A stretch of 64,000 nt of DNA from Companilactobacillus ginsenosidimutans (GTDB lineage: Bacteria; Bacillota; Bacilli; Lactobacillales; Lactobacillaceae). Positions 9,772 through 18,285 of the stretch are shown here, in pieces. Position 1 is the stretch's first letter, and each line of letters opens with the position of its first letter. The notes beneath the pieces were generated by a model. The model saw only the letters and a program-made list of their open reading frames with translations, did not search any database and had not been told where the DNA came from. The stretch spans positions 2,170,001-2,234,000 of the forward strand of contig NZ_CP012034.1 in NCBI RefSeq assembly GCF_001050475.1, in the 5' to 3' direction. A program made the position numbers and the translations under genes.

Positions 9772-9781
9772 ATTAAATGAA

Positions 9782-9815
9782 AATGGCAGTGAACAAAAAG
9801 TTCACTGCTATTTTT
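9782..9815. terminator. Bidirectional terminator
   Basis: A stem of GCAGTGAAC/GTTCACTGC with an A5 loop and a T-run. It lies between oleate hydratase and the convergent antitoxin gene. Confidence 0.85.
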
Positions 9816-9821
9816 AAATAT

Positions 9822-10082
9822 TTAGTTGTCATCATTTAAATCATCCATTAATTTCTGTATTGAATTAAAAGTTTTATTTTGGGGATTATTGAACTCTCTT
9901 CTTGCTATTTCATTTTCGATTTCTGTGTGATCAGTTTTGAAAGGTAAATTATTTTCATAAACTGATTGCTCCAAAAAAATCTGAATTGCTGCTTCCAGAC
10001 TTATTCCAAGATTGCTGTACAGCTTTTCGGAATCACTGACTAGTTTAGAATCAATTTTTAAAGTAATATTCGTTTTAGTCAT
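9822..10082 (-). CDS. RelB/DinJ family antitoxin, no adjacent toxin
   Basis: An 86-residue protein with a ribbon-helix-helix N-terminus (TKTNITLKIDSKLVSDSEKL, then LGISLEAAIQIFLEQ) typical of DinJ/RelB antitoxins, and an acidic, probably disordered C-terminal toxin-binding tail. Type II systems normally encode a YafQ/RelE toxin right after the antitoxin. Here the stop codon is followed at once by a terminator and the convergent oleate hydratase gene, so no toxin partner is present. It may be a remnant, a stand-alone regulator, or an antitoxin acting on a toxin elsewhere. Confidence 0.8.
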   Translation of the reverse strand: MTKTNITLKIDSKLVSDSEKLYSNLGISLEAAIQIFLEQSVYENNLPFKTDHTEIENEIARREFNNPQNKTFNSIQKLMDDLNDDN

Positions 10083-10227
10083 TAATTTCCCTCCCCTTTG
10101 TTTGAATCATAACATCTTGAAATTGATAAAGCTTCTTATCTTTTATTTGTGCGAACTAACTTATTTTTTTCTAAATTAAAACCTCTTTAAACTTATTAAA
10201 TTTTGTTAACCTATTGAGGTTCGTTTT

Positions 10228-10236
10228 TGCTATAAT
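10228..10236 (+). promoter_or_regulatory. Extended -10 promoter of the symporter gene
   Basis: TGCTATAAT is an extended -10 element with no good -35 at normal spacing. It is followed after about 20 nt by the AAGGGGA ribosome site. Confidence 0.6.
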
Positions 10237-10270
10237 TGATAAAGCAAGTTTTTCTAAGGGGATGTTTACA

Positions 10271-11551
10271 GTGCAAAAACGGCGTTATTTTCGTGTTAGT
10301 TTAGGATGGCAAATTATCATTGGATTAGTCCTTGGTATTATTTTGGGACAGATTTTTTACCATAATAAAGCTGTTATTCAAGTTATGCAGAACATTGGAA
10401 CAATGTTTATTAGCTTGATTCAAATGATTGTTCTTCCTATTGTTATCTCGTGTTTGACAGTAGGTATTGCCAACATGGGTGACATTAAGAAGCTAGGTAG
10501 AATCGGATTAAAGACTTTAATTTATTTTGAAGTAATGACGACTCTTGCCATTATCATTGGTATTATCGTTGCCAATGTTACACATCCCGGTACATATATA
10601 AATATTCATGATTTACAAAGTTCAGATATTTCCCAATATACATCTTCGGCGAAAACGGCTGAGCATGGTGGGATTTGGACGATTCTAATGAGTATTATCC
10701 CGACAAATATTTTTGCCGCTATGGGTAAAGGTGATATGTTGCCGGTTATCTTCTTCTCTGTATTCTTTGGACTAGGTATTGCAGCTATTGGTGAACAAGG
10801 ACAGATTCTTACCAAAGTTCTTGATGCTACAGCAAATGTTATGTTCAAGGTTACCAACTGGGTTATGAGAGTTGCTCCAATTGGTGTCTGTGCGTTGATT
10901 GGTGTAACGGTTGGTGAAATGGGATTTGAAGCCTTGAAACCGCTGGGATTATTTATCGTAATTGCATACGGGACAATGGCATTCTTCGTATTCGTCGTAA
11001 TGGCGCTAGTCGGAAGAATTTTCCATGTTAAATTTTATGAATTATTCAGAATTATTGAAAATGAAGTTGTTTTAGCATTTACAACTGCCAGTTCAGAAGC
11101 AGCCTTGCCAAAAATGATGGATAAAATGCAAAAATATGGTTCAACTAAAGGTATCGTTTCATTTGTTATCCCAACTGGATACACATTCAACCTTGATGGA
11201 TCAGCTATTTATCAGTCATTAGCAGCGCTGTTCTTGGCACAAGCTTATAACATCAACTTATCAATCGGACAACAGATAACACTAGTAGTTGTTCTGATGT
11301 TAACGTCAAAAGGTATGGCTGGTGTTCCTGGTGCATCATTCGTTGTTCTACTAGCAACCGTTTCGACAATCGGTGTTCCAATGCAAGGATTAACTTTCAT
11401 TGCCGGTATCGATAGATTAGTTGATATGGGACGTACAGCAGTTAACGTTGTGGGTAATTCATTGGCCACAGTTATTATTGCTAAGAGTGAACATGAATTT
11501 GATGAAGAAAAACGAGAAAAATATGTAGCTTCGTATACACGTGGTGACTAA
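10271..11551 (+). CDS. Dicarboxylate/amino acid:cation symporter (DAACS, GltP/GltT type)
   Basis: Na+ or H+ coupled uptake of glutamate, aspartate or C4-dicarboxylates at the cytoplasmic membrane. GTG 10271 (426 residues) is preferred because AAGGGGA at 10256-10262 is spaced 8 nt from it; the longer TTG reading would overlap the promoter. Family motifs are visible: AFTTASSEAALPKMM (serine-rich re-entrant loop HP1), PTGYTFNLDGSAIYQS (the TM7 NMDGT-like cation motif) and GMAGVPGASFVVL (HP2). It is a single gene with its own promoter and terminator. Confidence 0.93.
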   Translation: MQKRRYFRVSLGWQIIIGLVLGIILGQIFYHNKAVIQVMQNIGTMFISLIQMIVLPIVISCLTVGIANMGDIKKLGRIGLKTLIYFEVMTTLAIIIGIIVANVTHPGTYINIHDLQSSDISQYTSSAKTAEHGGIWTILMSIIPTNIFAAMGKGDMLPVIFFSVFFGLGIAAIGEQGQILTKVLDATANVMFKVTNWVMRVAPIGVCALIGVTVGEMGFEALKPLGLFIVIAYGTMAFFVFVVMALVGRIFHVKFYELFRIIENEVVLAFTTASSEAALPKMMDKMQKYGSTKGIVSFVIPTGYTFNLDGSAIYQSLAALFLAQAYNINLSIGQQITLVVVLMLTSKGMAGVPGASFVVLLATVSTIGVPMQGLTFIAGIDRLVDMGRTAVNVVGNSLATVIIAKSEHEFDEEKREKYVASYTRGD

Positions 11552-11557
11552 AGTAAG

Positions 11558-11591
11558 AGCTTGAATTCAAATTAGAATTCGGGCTTTTTTT
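11558..11591 (+). terminator. Intrinsic terminator
   Basis: A stem of AGCTTGAATTC against GAATTCGGGCT with a T7 tail. Confidence 0.85.
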
Positions 11592-11605
11592 ATAAGGAGA
11601 AAATT

Positions 11606-12052
11606 TTGACAACAGAAGAATATTGGAAGAAGTTTTGTGAGAAAACTGGAACTGATGTAAATAAGACTCATGTTGAGTGGGCATTTGGATATACAAAGGA
11701 AGTCGCCAATGATTTATTGGAATTGGTGAAAAAGGGAGATAAACGTGCGACTACGTCCGCATGGGAATTGTATGAACCTGGAGATTATGTGCCAAAGGTA
11801 GGAGACTACAATATTATTTTGGATGGTGATAATAATCCAGGATGTATAACTCAAACAAAAGTCTCTGAGGTAGTGACTTTTGATCATGTGACTGCTGAAC
11901 ATGCTTATCTTGAAGGTGAGGGTGATAAAACTCTCAAGTATTGGAAAAAGGTTCATACCGACTTTTTTGAAAAGGAATACAAAGAAGAAGGCAAAGTATT
12001 TAATGAAGAAATACAGTGTTTGTGTGAATATTTTGAAATAGAGTTTATTTAG
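11606..12052 (+). CDS. ASCH domain protein
   Basis: A 148-residue protein that starts at TTG 11606 behind AAGGAGA. It has the ASCH (PUA-like) fold signature: KKGDKRATTSAWELY near residue 45, then a beta-rich core and the C-terminal FxxEYKEEGK region. ASCH proteins are thought to bind RNA or modified nucleosides, and some are amidohydrolases acting on acetylated cytidine. The length fits the full-length family rather than the short YqfB type. The exact role is unknown. It follows the symporter terminator by 15 nt, so its promoter probably lies inside or before that terminator. Confidence 0.8.
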   Translation: MTTEEYWKKFCEKTGTDVNKTHVEWAFGYTKEVANDLLELVKKGDKRATTSAWELYEPGDYVPKVGDYNIILDGDNNPGCITQTKVSEVVTFDHVTAEHAYLEGEGDKTLKYWKKVHTDFFEKEYKEEGKVFNEEIQCLCEYFEIEFI

Positions 12053-12083
12053 TCTTGAATATAAGGGGCGATACATTAATGCA

Positions 12084-12117
12084 AATTACGTTAGAACTGA
12101 CGTGATTTTTTTAATTT
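12084..12117 (+). terminator. Intrinsic terminator after the ASCH gene
   Basis: An imperfect stem of AATTACGT against ACGTGATT followed by T7. Confidence 0.6.
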
Positions 12118-12162
12118 CGTAATAACACTCAATAAATATGCTCAACGTGCTATAATCCAGCT

Positions 12163-12283
12163 GTAAACAAAAAGGAACAAGCTACAGTTGCTAGCTTGCC
12201 CCTTACACAGCCGTTCGGAAAACGGTGGTCGGTTAATACAGGTAGACTTAACTTCCCAAAGTTATTGAGGGTCTACTTTTTTA
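12163..12283 (+). ncRNA. Structured small RNA, candidate Fst-type antitoxin RNA
   Basis: No coding frame fits. An extended -10 (TGCTATAAT, 12148-12156) is followed by an approximately 120-nt segment with three hairpins: CAAGCTA/TAGCTTG, CCGTT/AACGG (12211-12225), and a 3' terminator GGTAGAC...GGTCTAC with T7 (12241-12282). The single-stranded GGTCGGTTAATAC between the second and third hairpins, and the overall order, resemble as I recall the antitoxin RNA of LAB type I Fst systems (Rfam fstAT). I see no Fst-like toxin gene nearby. The RNA gene call is fairly secure from promoter plus terminator; the family name is tentative. Confidence 0.55.
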
Positions 12284-12374
12284 ATTCCTTTATCTGAGAT
12301 AAAGACGTCGCAAAACCAAATTCATTGCTCTGATACGCTTTTTCAAGTATCAGGGCTATTTTTATGCTCTCAAA
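12273..12374 (-). other. Start-less open frame and hairpin opposite the small RNA
   Basis: On the minus strand a frame of 33 sense codons runs from 12374 to a TAG at 12273-12275, inside the small RNA's terminator. It looks protein-like (its end reads FGFATSLSQIKELKK) but has no ATG, GTG or TTG with a ribosome site. A hairpin (GCTCTGATAC/GTATCAGGGC, about 12327-12356) with T's on the plus side overlaps it. It could be the decayed end of a toxin or other gene, or chance. Upstream DNA to 12527 is AT-rich, with no other feature seen. Confidence 0.3.
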
Positions 12375-12527
12375 TTACGAAAACACAAATAAACAGTTTT
12401 ACAAAAATTATTATATTTTTGGCTATATACGCCATAATTATATTGACGTAATTGTATTAGACTATTACATTTTAAGTATGTTCATGTTTTTTAAAGCTAT
12501 AGGGAGCTTTATAAAAAGGGGGACTTT

Positions 12528-13643
12528 ATGAAAAGAAGCGTCAAATATTCACTCTGCGTAAGCTTTATTGCTTCAATGAGTATTTTAGCTTTTCCAGTAA
12601 TATCTCACGCGGCAACAACTGAGACTGCCACGCCGGCAGCATCCACGGTCGTCAATGATCCATCGGATACTGACGCGCAACATACTTTAACACCAACGCA
12701 GAAAGCTACCACGCCTTCTGTTCAGGACGTTGATGGAGTTTTCACAGTTGGAAATCAGAATGCACTATTGACCGACCAGACTGGCACGCAAACTGCAAGT
12801 CGTAGTGTCGCCGCCGACAGTGCTTGGTACACCGATAAACTAGCAACTTCGTCAACTGGGCAAAATTATTATCGAGTATCAACGTTGGAGTATATCAATT
12901 CAACAGCTGGTACTTTTGTTAGCAACGTAACTGACTACGACGCAACAGCCACGGTAACTTATAAGTCGGGTGCCGCTGTACATTCTTACAATGGATACGG
13001 CGACAACGCTAGTTATACTGGTAGTGATTTGTCGACAGGAACGGATTGGAAGATTTCAAAACGTGCCAACAAGAACGGAAAGTTCTGGTATCAAGTTGGT
13101 AATAATGTTTGGATTCCACAAGATTACGTGGTCGTTAATAATGCACCGGACATGAAGTCTGCTGCTTGGTTATCAGGTGTTCCGATGATTGCACAAAATC
13201 CGGAATTGCCAAATGGTTGTGAAATTACCGCTGTGACAATGATGTTGCAATACGCCGGCGCAAATGTCGACAAGATGCAATTGGCACGTGAAATGCCACG
13301 CAGCAGTGACCCCAATTATGGTTATATCGGTCAACCTTGGGATTCAACTGGGATAACAATTTTTCCAAATGCATTAATGAACTTGGTTGAAAAGTATGCT
13401 GGTTCTGCTAAAGACTTAACTGGTCAAGGATTCAATGCGATTAAATATCAAATCGATATTGGGCATCCTGTTGTGACTTGGAATACGCTTCACGGCTTTC
13501 CTTATCACGCATTAACTGTTACTGGTTACGATGAAAATTATGTTTATTACAATGATTGTTGGACTGACCAGACAACTCAAATGGATATCAATTCATTTAT
13601 CACAAATTGGAACACGCAAAATAGACGTGCTATTAGTTATTAA
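12528..13643 (+). CDS. Secreted C39-like cysteine peptidase with SLAP-type wall-binding module
   Basis: A 371-residue protein with a signal peptide (residues 1-29, cleavage near SHA-AT), then a Thr/Ala-rich linker. A SLAP-like double module follows at about residues 70-205 (VFTVGNQNALL, NYYRVST, WYQVGNNVWI). The C-terminal C39_2 peptidase-like domain occupies 215-371, with Cys231 in PNGCEITAVTMML and His327 in PYHALTVTGYD; an Asn/Asp follows in YYNDCW. It probably acts at the cell wall. The AAGGGGG ribosome site precedes ATG 12528. It is followed after 16 bp by the NlpC/P60 gene, which carries the same wall module; they are probably co-transcribed. Confidence 0.88.
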   Translation: MKRSVKYSLCVSFIASMSILAFPVISHAATTETATPAASTVVNDPSDTDAQHTLTPTQKATTPSVQDVDGVFTVGNQNALLTDQTGTQTASRSVAADSAWYTDKLATSSTGQNYYRVSTLEYINSTAGTFVSNVTDYDATATVTYKSGAAVHSYNGYGDNASYTGSDLSTGTDWKISKRANKNGKFWYQVGNNVWIPQDYVVVNNAPDMKSAAWLSGVPMIAQNPELPNGCEITAVTMMLQYAGANVDKMQLAREMPRSSDPNYGYIGQPWDSTGITIFPNALMNLVEKYAGSAKDLTGQGFNAIKYQIDIGHPVVTWNTLHGFPYHALTVTGYDENYVYYNDCWTDQTTQMDINSFITNWNTQNRRAISY

Positions 13644-13659
13644 TATTTAAGGGGAAAAT

Positions 13660-15117
13660 ATGAAAATTAGTCATAAAGTAATTATTTTTAGTAACTTGGT
13701 TCTTGCTGGAGTATCAGTTGGAATTATGCAAAATAACGCTAAGGCAGATACTGCCACAAGCGACAATCAAACTGCTCAAGTTGCTCAAGTTCAAGCTGCT
13801 ACTGCAACAGAATCTACTGCAACTGTTTCTGCTAATGCTGCAGATACACAAACAAGTTCATCAGATGAGTTAACTGCTACACAAGTTCAAGCTCCACAAG
13901 CAAATGTGCAGGCTGCAACTGATGCCAACACACAAGCTGGTGAACAGCCAACTGATCAACCTATTGCTACAAAGATTGACGGTGGTGTTGTTACGGTTGG
14001 TAACCAACAAGCATCATTATATGATGGAAATGGAAACAAGCTATCTGTAAGTATTGCTCCAAATTCTGGATGGATCACTGATCAAAAGCTTTCTACACAA
14101 GCTGGTGATACTTATTATCGTGTAAGTACTGACGCCTACGCAAATGGGAATGACGTTACACTAACTTTTGGTAACAATAAGAGTGGTGTTGTTCGTGTTA
14201 AAGGTTGGGGTGCCAAAACTTACAATCGTAATGATTCAGGATTCTCTGATGCAAGTAACGGTAATTTAGCTGCTAATACTAGCTGGCAATTCAACAAAAC
14301 TAACGATTTGAATGGTATTACTTATTACCAAGTTGGAACAAATCTTTGGATTAATTCAAACGATGCTACTGATGCTCCTGCTTATTCAAATCCTGCTGGT
14401 TGGCTTCAAATTCACAATACTCAAATTCAACCCGAAGGTACTGTAGGTTACGATTTGTACAATGGCGTTGAAGGTATCAAGGTTTACCTTGTTAGAAAGC
14501 TATTTGGTTATTCAAACAGCCACACTATTTATGATGGAAATGTTATCAACTCTGTTAGAAGTTTCCAAGCTAAAGCTGGTCTACCTGTAACTGGTGTTAC
14601 TGATTTGGCTACTTGGAAAGCTATGGGTTATTCCGAAGATTCATGGTACGGAATTGATTCATACATCGCACCACTTTTGACAAATGAAAACAGCTCACGT
14701 TCAGATCACATTGAAGCAATGATTACTCAAGCCAAGAAGTATATTGGTCAACCTTGGGTTTCAGGTGCTGCAAGTTCACCAGACTATGGTGTTGATTGTT
14801 CTGGATTAGTTACGCAAGCAATGTACGCAGCTGGAATTGACCCATCACCAGTTGGTTCAATTCAACACGCTCAACCTGGTCACGAATGGAATAGTCGTGA
14901 CATGTGGGCCGACTGGAGAATGCCACACATTGCCGCTTCACAAAGACAACGTGGTGATTTAGTATTCTTCACCGATCCATCAACAGGAATCATTTGGCAT
15001 GTTGGTATCTTGTTAGACGCTAACACAATGATTGATTCATGGCCTGGAACAGTTGGAACATCATCAATTTATTCAGGAAAAGGTAATATTGCCGGTTATG
15101 CAAGAGTATTTTCATAA
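13660..15117 (+). CDS. Secreted NlpC/P60 peptidoglycan hydrolase with SLAP-type and PG-binding modules
   Basis: A 485-residue protein with a signal peptide of about 30 residues (cleavage near AKA-DT), then an Ala/Gln/Thr-rich linker to residue 105. A SLAP-like double module occupies 108-245 (VVTVGNQQASL, TYYRVST, YYQVGTNLWI). A peptidoglycan-binding-like helical segment at about 265-325 contains VINSVRSFQAKAGLPVTG. The C-terminal NlpC/P60 domain has Cys380 in VDCSGLV and His447 in IWHVGILL. It cleaves peptidoglycan stem peptides, usually gamma-D-Glu-diamino acid bonds. It follows the C39 gene closely, and GGGGAAA precedes the ATG. Confidence 0.92.
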   Translation: MKISHKVIIFSNLVLAGVSVGIMQNNAKADTATSDNQTAQVAQVQAATATESTATVSANAADTQTSSSDELTATQVQAPQANVQAATDANTQAGEQPTDQPIATKIDGGVVTVGNQQASLYDGNGNKLSVSIAPNSGWITDQKLSTQAGDTYYRVSTDAYANGNDVTLTFGNNKSGVVRVKGWGAKTYNRNDSGFSDASNGNLAANTSWQFNKTNDLNGITYYQVGTNLWINSNDATDAPAYSNPAGWLQIHNTQIQPEGTVGYDLYNGVEGIKVYLVRKLFGYSNSHTIYDGNVINSVRSFQAKAGLPVTGVTDLATWKAMGYSEDSWYGIDSYIAPLLTNENSSRSDHIEAMITQAKKYIGQPWVSGAASSPDYGVDCSGLVTQAMYAAGIDPSPVGSIQHAQPGHEWNSRDMWADWRMPHIAASQRQRGDLVFFTDPSTGIIWHVGILLDANTMIDSWPGTVGTSSIYSGKGNIAGYARVFS

Positions 15118-15132
15118 CATCCTTAGTCGTTC

Positions 15133-15239
15133 GTTGGCGTAGCCAACACCAAAACTGTTGCGCACACGCCACAGCGTGTACGTTCCATATTTTAATATTC
15201 AATTCAAGCACACACATTTAAAATGTGTGTGTTTTTTTT
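15133..15239 (+). terminator. Hairpin cluster ending in an intrinsic terminator
   Basis: A GTTGGC/GCCAAC hairpin (15133-15147) and an ACACGC/GCGTGT hairpin precede a strong terminator, ACACACAT/ATGTGTGT with T8 (15209-15238). The first two are richer in GC than the surroundings. Confidence 0.75.
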
Positions 15240-15346
15240 CTTGCCGTTCATTTGTTAGTGTAACCGTGTTACATAAATTGGTTGTATTTAACTACTACTT
15301 GAATGAGAATGTAAGTATAAATAATTTTGTAGAAGGGGATACGTAT

Positions 15347-17476
15347 ATGAAACATAGGGGAAGTATATTTATATGTGGAGCAGCTTTGGCCATTTTATTG
15401 GGGATAACATCGGTTCAAACTGCACAGGCTGATATAACATCAGACCAGACTAATGGCACAACTGAAAATGTTGTTTCAACTCAAGCTGATACAAGTACCA
15501 CAACTACCGACACCGCCAAGTCGAATACTAGTCAACAAAATGATAAGCAATATCCTGGTGGAGATTGGAGTGTTGATCCAACTACAGCAACTGCTCAGGA
15601 AAATTATTACTACTATGTTAATGGTAAATGGCAAGAATCAACTAAGATTCCAGCTGATAAACAAGCGGTTGGGGTGACTGATGACATGCAAAATACGGTC
15701 ACAACAAAGATGACTAATGATTTAAATGCATTTGCCAGTGGTCAGAAACAAGCTGGTTCTACTCAATTGCAACAAGCTGTTGACTTCTATCAAAAGGCTA
15801 AGGATACATATAAACAAAAACAAGCCGGATATGCCGATATTAATAAGGATATTAAGTCTATTTCATCTATGAAAGATTACGATGATTTCAATCAAAATTT
15901 GGTGGAATTTAGCAAAGAAGGCTTCGCTCTTCCTTTCGATATTGGAGTTGAACCTGGATTGAAAGATTCAACAAAGCATATTTTGTATTTCAACGCCCCT
16001 GGTACAATTTTGCCTGACCGGTCTTATTACGACAATGATGATGACGGAACTGCAATGTTGTCAGCTTACTCAGAATCAGCTTCTAAAATGTTGGAATTAG
16101 TTGGATACAACGAATCTGACATTAACAAAACAGTTGAGCAGGCATTAGCTTTCGACCGGTTAATTGCCAAGAATACGTCGGATCCAAGTAATGCAATCGA
16201 CGACCCAGATGCATTCTACAAACCAATGGATGCAATTAAGTTTGCTAAATCATTTAAATCATTAAAACTTGGAGATTATGTCCAAGCTCTTTTCCCAACT
16301 AACACTGCCGATTTAGATATTTATGATAAAAAATATTTTGGCTCATTCAACAATTTGGTTAATAAGAATAATTTCGAGATGATTAAATCTTGGATGGTCG
16401 TCAGACTATTAACTGATAATGCTCAATTATTGGGTAAAGATGCTACAGCTGCTACCGCACCATATGTTGAGAAATATAAGGGTATATCGCAACTCCCAAA
16501 TGATCAAAAACGTGCTTACACTTTGACTGGGAATAATTTTGAACAAATTTTAAGCGAATACTATGGAAAAACTTATTTTGGCGAAGCAGCTAAAAAAGAT
16601 GCTACTCGTCTTATTGATAATATTTTAAGTGTTTATCACGATAGAATATCCAATAATACCTGGTTAAGTGATACAACTAAGCAAAATGCTCTTGATAAAT
16701 TGGCTAGGATTACCTTGAAAGTTGCTTATCCTGAGACAGTTCCTAATGATTATAAAGGTATAACTATTTCTAAAACTGAGAGTCTATACGATACTGTGAA
16801 AGATTTGAACGCGGCTGAATTTCAAACTGCTCTAAATAACTTTGATAAAAAAGTTGATAAGTCTATTTGGAGTATGCCAAGTTATTTGGTTAATGCTCAA
16901 TATGACCCACAAAGTAATGACCTCACAATTCCTGCTGCCATTTTGCAAGCACCATTTTATTCAACTGATCAAACGGATAGCCAAAATTATGGTGGTATAG
17001 GTGCCACAATTGGACATGAAATTTCTCATGCCTTCGATAATTCTGGTGCTCAATTTGATAAGTACGGCAACTTGGATAACTGGTGGACCCCTGCTGATTA
17101 TGACAAGTTCCAAGCTCTTACCAAAGAGATGGCTGCTGAATGGAATGGTATTCCATATGCAGGTGGTACGGTTGATGGTGATTCGACTGTTGGTGAAAAT
17201 ATGGCTGATAATGGTGGTTTGAATACTGCCTTACAAGCGGCTAAAGCCGAACCAAACTTTAACGCTGAAGAATTTTTCGAAACCTGGGCTAAGAGTTGGA
17301 AATTCAAGGGGACTCCTGCTTATGAGAAATATTTGTTAGCCGTTGATGTACATGCTCCACAGCCATTACGTGCTAGTGTTGCGCTACAAAATCTTGACGA
17401 TTTCTATACGACTTATAACATTAAAGAGGGCGACTCAATGTGGTTGTCACCAAGTTCTAGAGTTCATATTTGGTAA
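15347..17476 (+). CDS. pepO: Secreted M13 family metallopeptidase
   Basis: A zinc endopeptidase of 709 residues. ATG 15347 is chosen because AGAAGGGGA precedes it and a signal peptide follows at once (GAALAILLGITSVQTAQA, residues 10-27); a longer frame upstream is spurious. HEISHAFD is at residues 557-564 and ENMAD supplies the third zinc ligand at Glu617. Unlike most LAB PepO proteins, which are cytoplasmic, this one is exported, with a Thr/Ser-rich linker after the signal. It is a paralogue of the truncated gene at the window start. The neighbours are cell-wall hydrolases, so processing of surface or imported peptides is plausible. Confidence 0.93.
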   Translation: MKHRGSIFICGAALAILLGITSVQTAQADITSDQTNGTTENVVSTQADTSTTTTDTAKSNTSQQNDKQYPGGDWSVDPTTATAQENYYYYVNGKWQESTKIPADKQAVGVTDDMQNTVTTKMTNDLNAFASGQKQAGSTQLQQAVDFYQKAKDTYKQKQAGYADINKDIKSISSMKDYDDFNQNLVEFSKEGFALPFDIGVEPGLKDSTKHILYFNAPGTILPDRSYYDNDDDGTAMLSAYSESASKMLELVGYNESDINKTVEQALAFDRLIAKNTSDPSNAIDDPDAFYKPMDAIKFAKSFKSLKLGDYVQALFPTNTADLDIYDKKYFGSFNNLVNKNNFEMIKSWMVVRLLTDNAQLLGKDATAATAPYVEKYKGISQLPNDQKRAYTLTGNNFEQILSEYYGKTYFGEAAKKDATRLIDNILSVYHDRISNNTWLSDTTKQNALDKLARITLKVAYPETVPNDYKGITISKTESLYDTVKDLNAAEFQTALNNFDKKVDKSIWSMPSYLVNAQYDPQSNDLTIPAAILQAPFYSTDQTDSQNYGGIGATIGHEISHAFDNSGAQFDKYGNLDNWWTPADYDKFQALTKEMAAEWNGIPYAGGTVDGDSTVGENMADNGGLNTALQAAKAEPNFNAEEFFETWAKSWKFKGTPAYEKYLLAVDVHAPQPLRASVALQNLDDFYTTYNIKEGDSMWLSPSSRVHIW

Positions 17477-17491
17477 AAAATCGTTAAAAAA

Positions 17492-17557
17492 TGCTATAAT
17501 AATTATAAGAAAATACAAAAAATAGAGGCTGCGACAAAGATGTCCAGTCTCTTTTTA
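17492..17557 (+). terminator. Terminator, possibly a leader attenuator for the ABC operon
   Basis: A stem AGAGGCTG-GACA/TGTC-CAGTCTCT with a T5 run (17524-17556) ends 18 nt before the ABC ATPase ATG. An extended -10 (TGCTATAAT, 17492-17500) lies just upstream, so the hairpin is either the pepO terminator or an attenuator in a short leader. Confidence 0.6.
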
Positions 17558-17574
17558 ATAGTGAAGGTGATTGT

Positions 17575-18276
17575 ATGGCATATATTGAGGTTAAAAATGA
17601 GTTCAAACGGTATCAAATGGGTGAAACTGAGATTATTGCAAACAATGATCTGACTTTTGATATAGAACAAGGAAAGTTGACGGTTATTCTTGGACCTAGT
17701 GGTGCCGGAAAGTCGACAGTTTTGAATATTTTGGGAGGGATGGATACTCCTAGTGACGGTCAGGTTATCGTTGATGGAACTGATATTGCAACATTTTCTG
17801 AACGTCAACTGACTGAATATCGTCGTAATGATGTTGGATTTGTTTTCCAGTTTTATAATTTGATTCCCAATTTAACCACTAAAGAAAATGTTGAGCTTGC
17901 CTCGGCGATTGTTAAGGATGCACTCGATGCAACTGAAGTTTTAAACCAAGTGGGCTTGAGTGGAAGAATTGAAAACTTTCCTTCGCAATTATCTGGTGGG
18001 GAGCAACAACGTGTAGCCATCGCTCGTGCTTTGGCTAAAAATCCCAAGCTATTATTGTGTGATGAACCGACCGGTGCCTTGGATTATGAAACTGGTAAAC
18101 AAGTTTTGACCTTGTTGCAAGATGCCTCCCACAAAAATAATAAAACGGTTGTCATTATTACTCATAACTCCGCATTAGCTGCCATGGCTGACCGAATCAT
18201 TAAGATAAATGATGCAAAAGTGAGATCTGTAAAAGATAATCCAACTCCAACTCCAGTTCAAGATATAGAGTGGTAG
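17575..18276 (+). CDS. ABC transporter ATP-binding protein (MacB/LolD type)
   Basis: A 233-residue ATPase. Walker A is GPSGAGKST near residue 41, the signature [15 protein letters not shown] near 142, Walker [13 protein letters not shown] near 160, and the H-loop TH near 196. The subfamily works with FtsX-type permeases such as the one directly downstream. It energises export or mechanotransmission at the membrane. The stop codon is 9 nt before the permease ATG, so the pair is translationally coupled. The substrate is unknown; antimicrobial peptide or lipid export are common roles for such pairs. Confidence 0.93.
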   Translation: MAYIEVKNEFKRYQMGETEIIANNDLTFDIEQGKLTVILGPSGAGKSTVLNILGGMDTPSDGQVIVDGTDIATFSERQLTEYRRNDVGFVFQFYNLIPNLTTKENVELASAIVKDALDATEVLNQVGLSGRIENFPSQLSGGEQQRVAIARALAKNPKLLLCDEPTGALDYETGKQVLTLLQDASHKNNKTVVIITHNSALAAMADRIIKINDAKVRSVKDNPTPTPVQDIEW

Positions 18277-18285
18277 GTGAAAACA

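Noticed and set aside
15158..15346. N-terminal extension of the second M13 peptidase
   Set aside because: The extra 63 codons cover a terminator and intergenic DNA; the signal peptide starts at ATG 15347 behind a good ribosome site.
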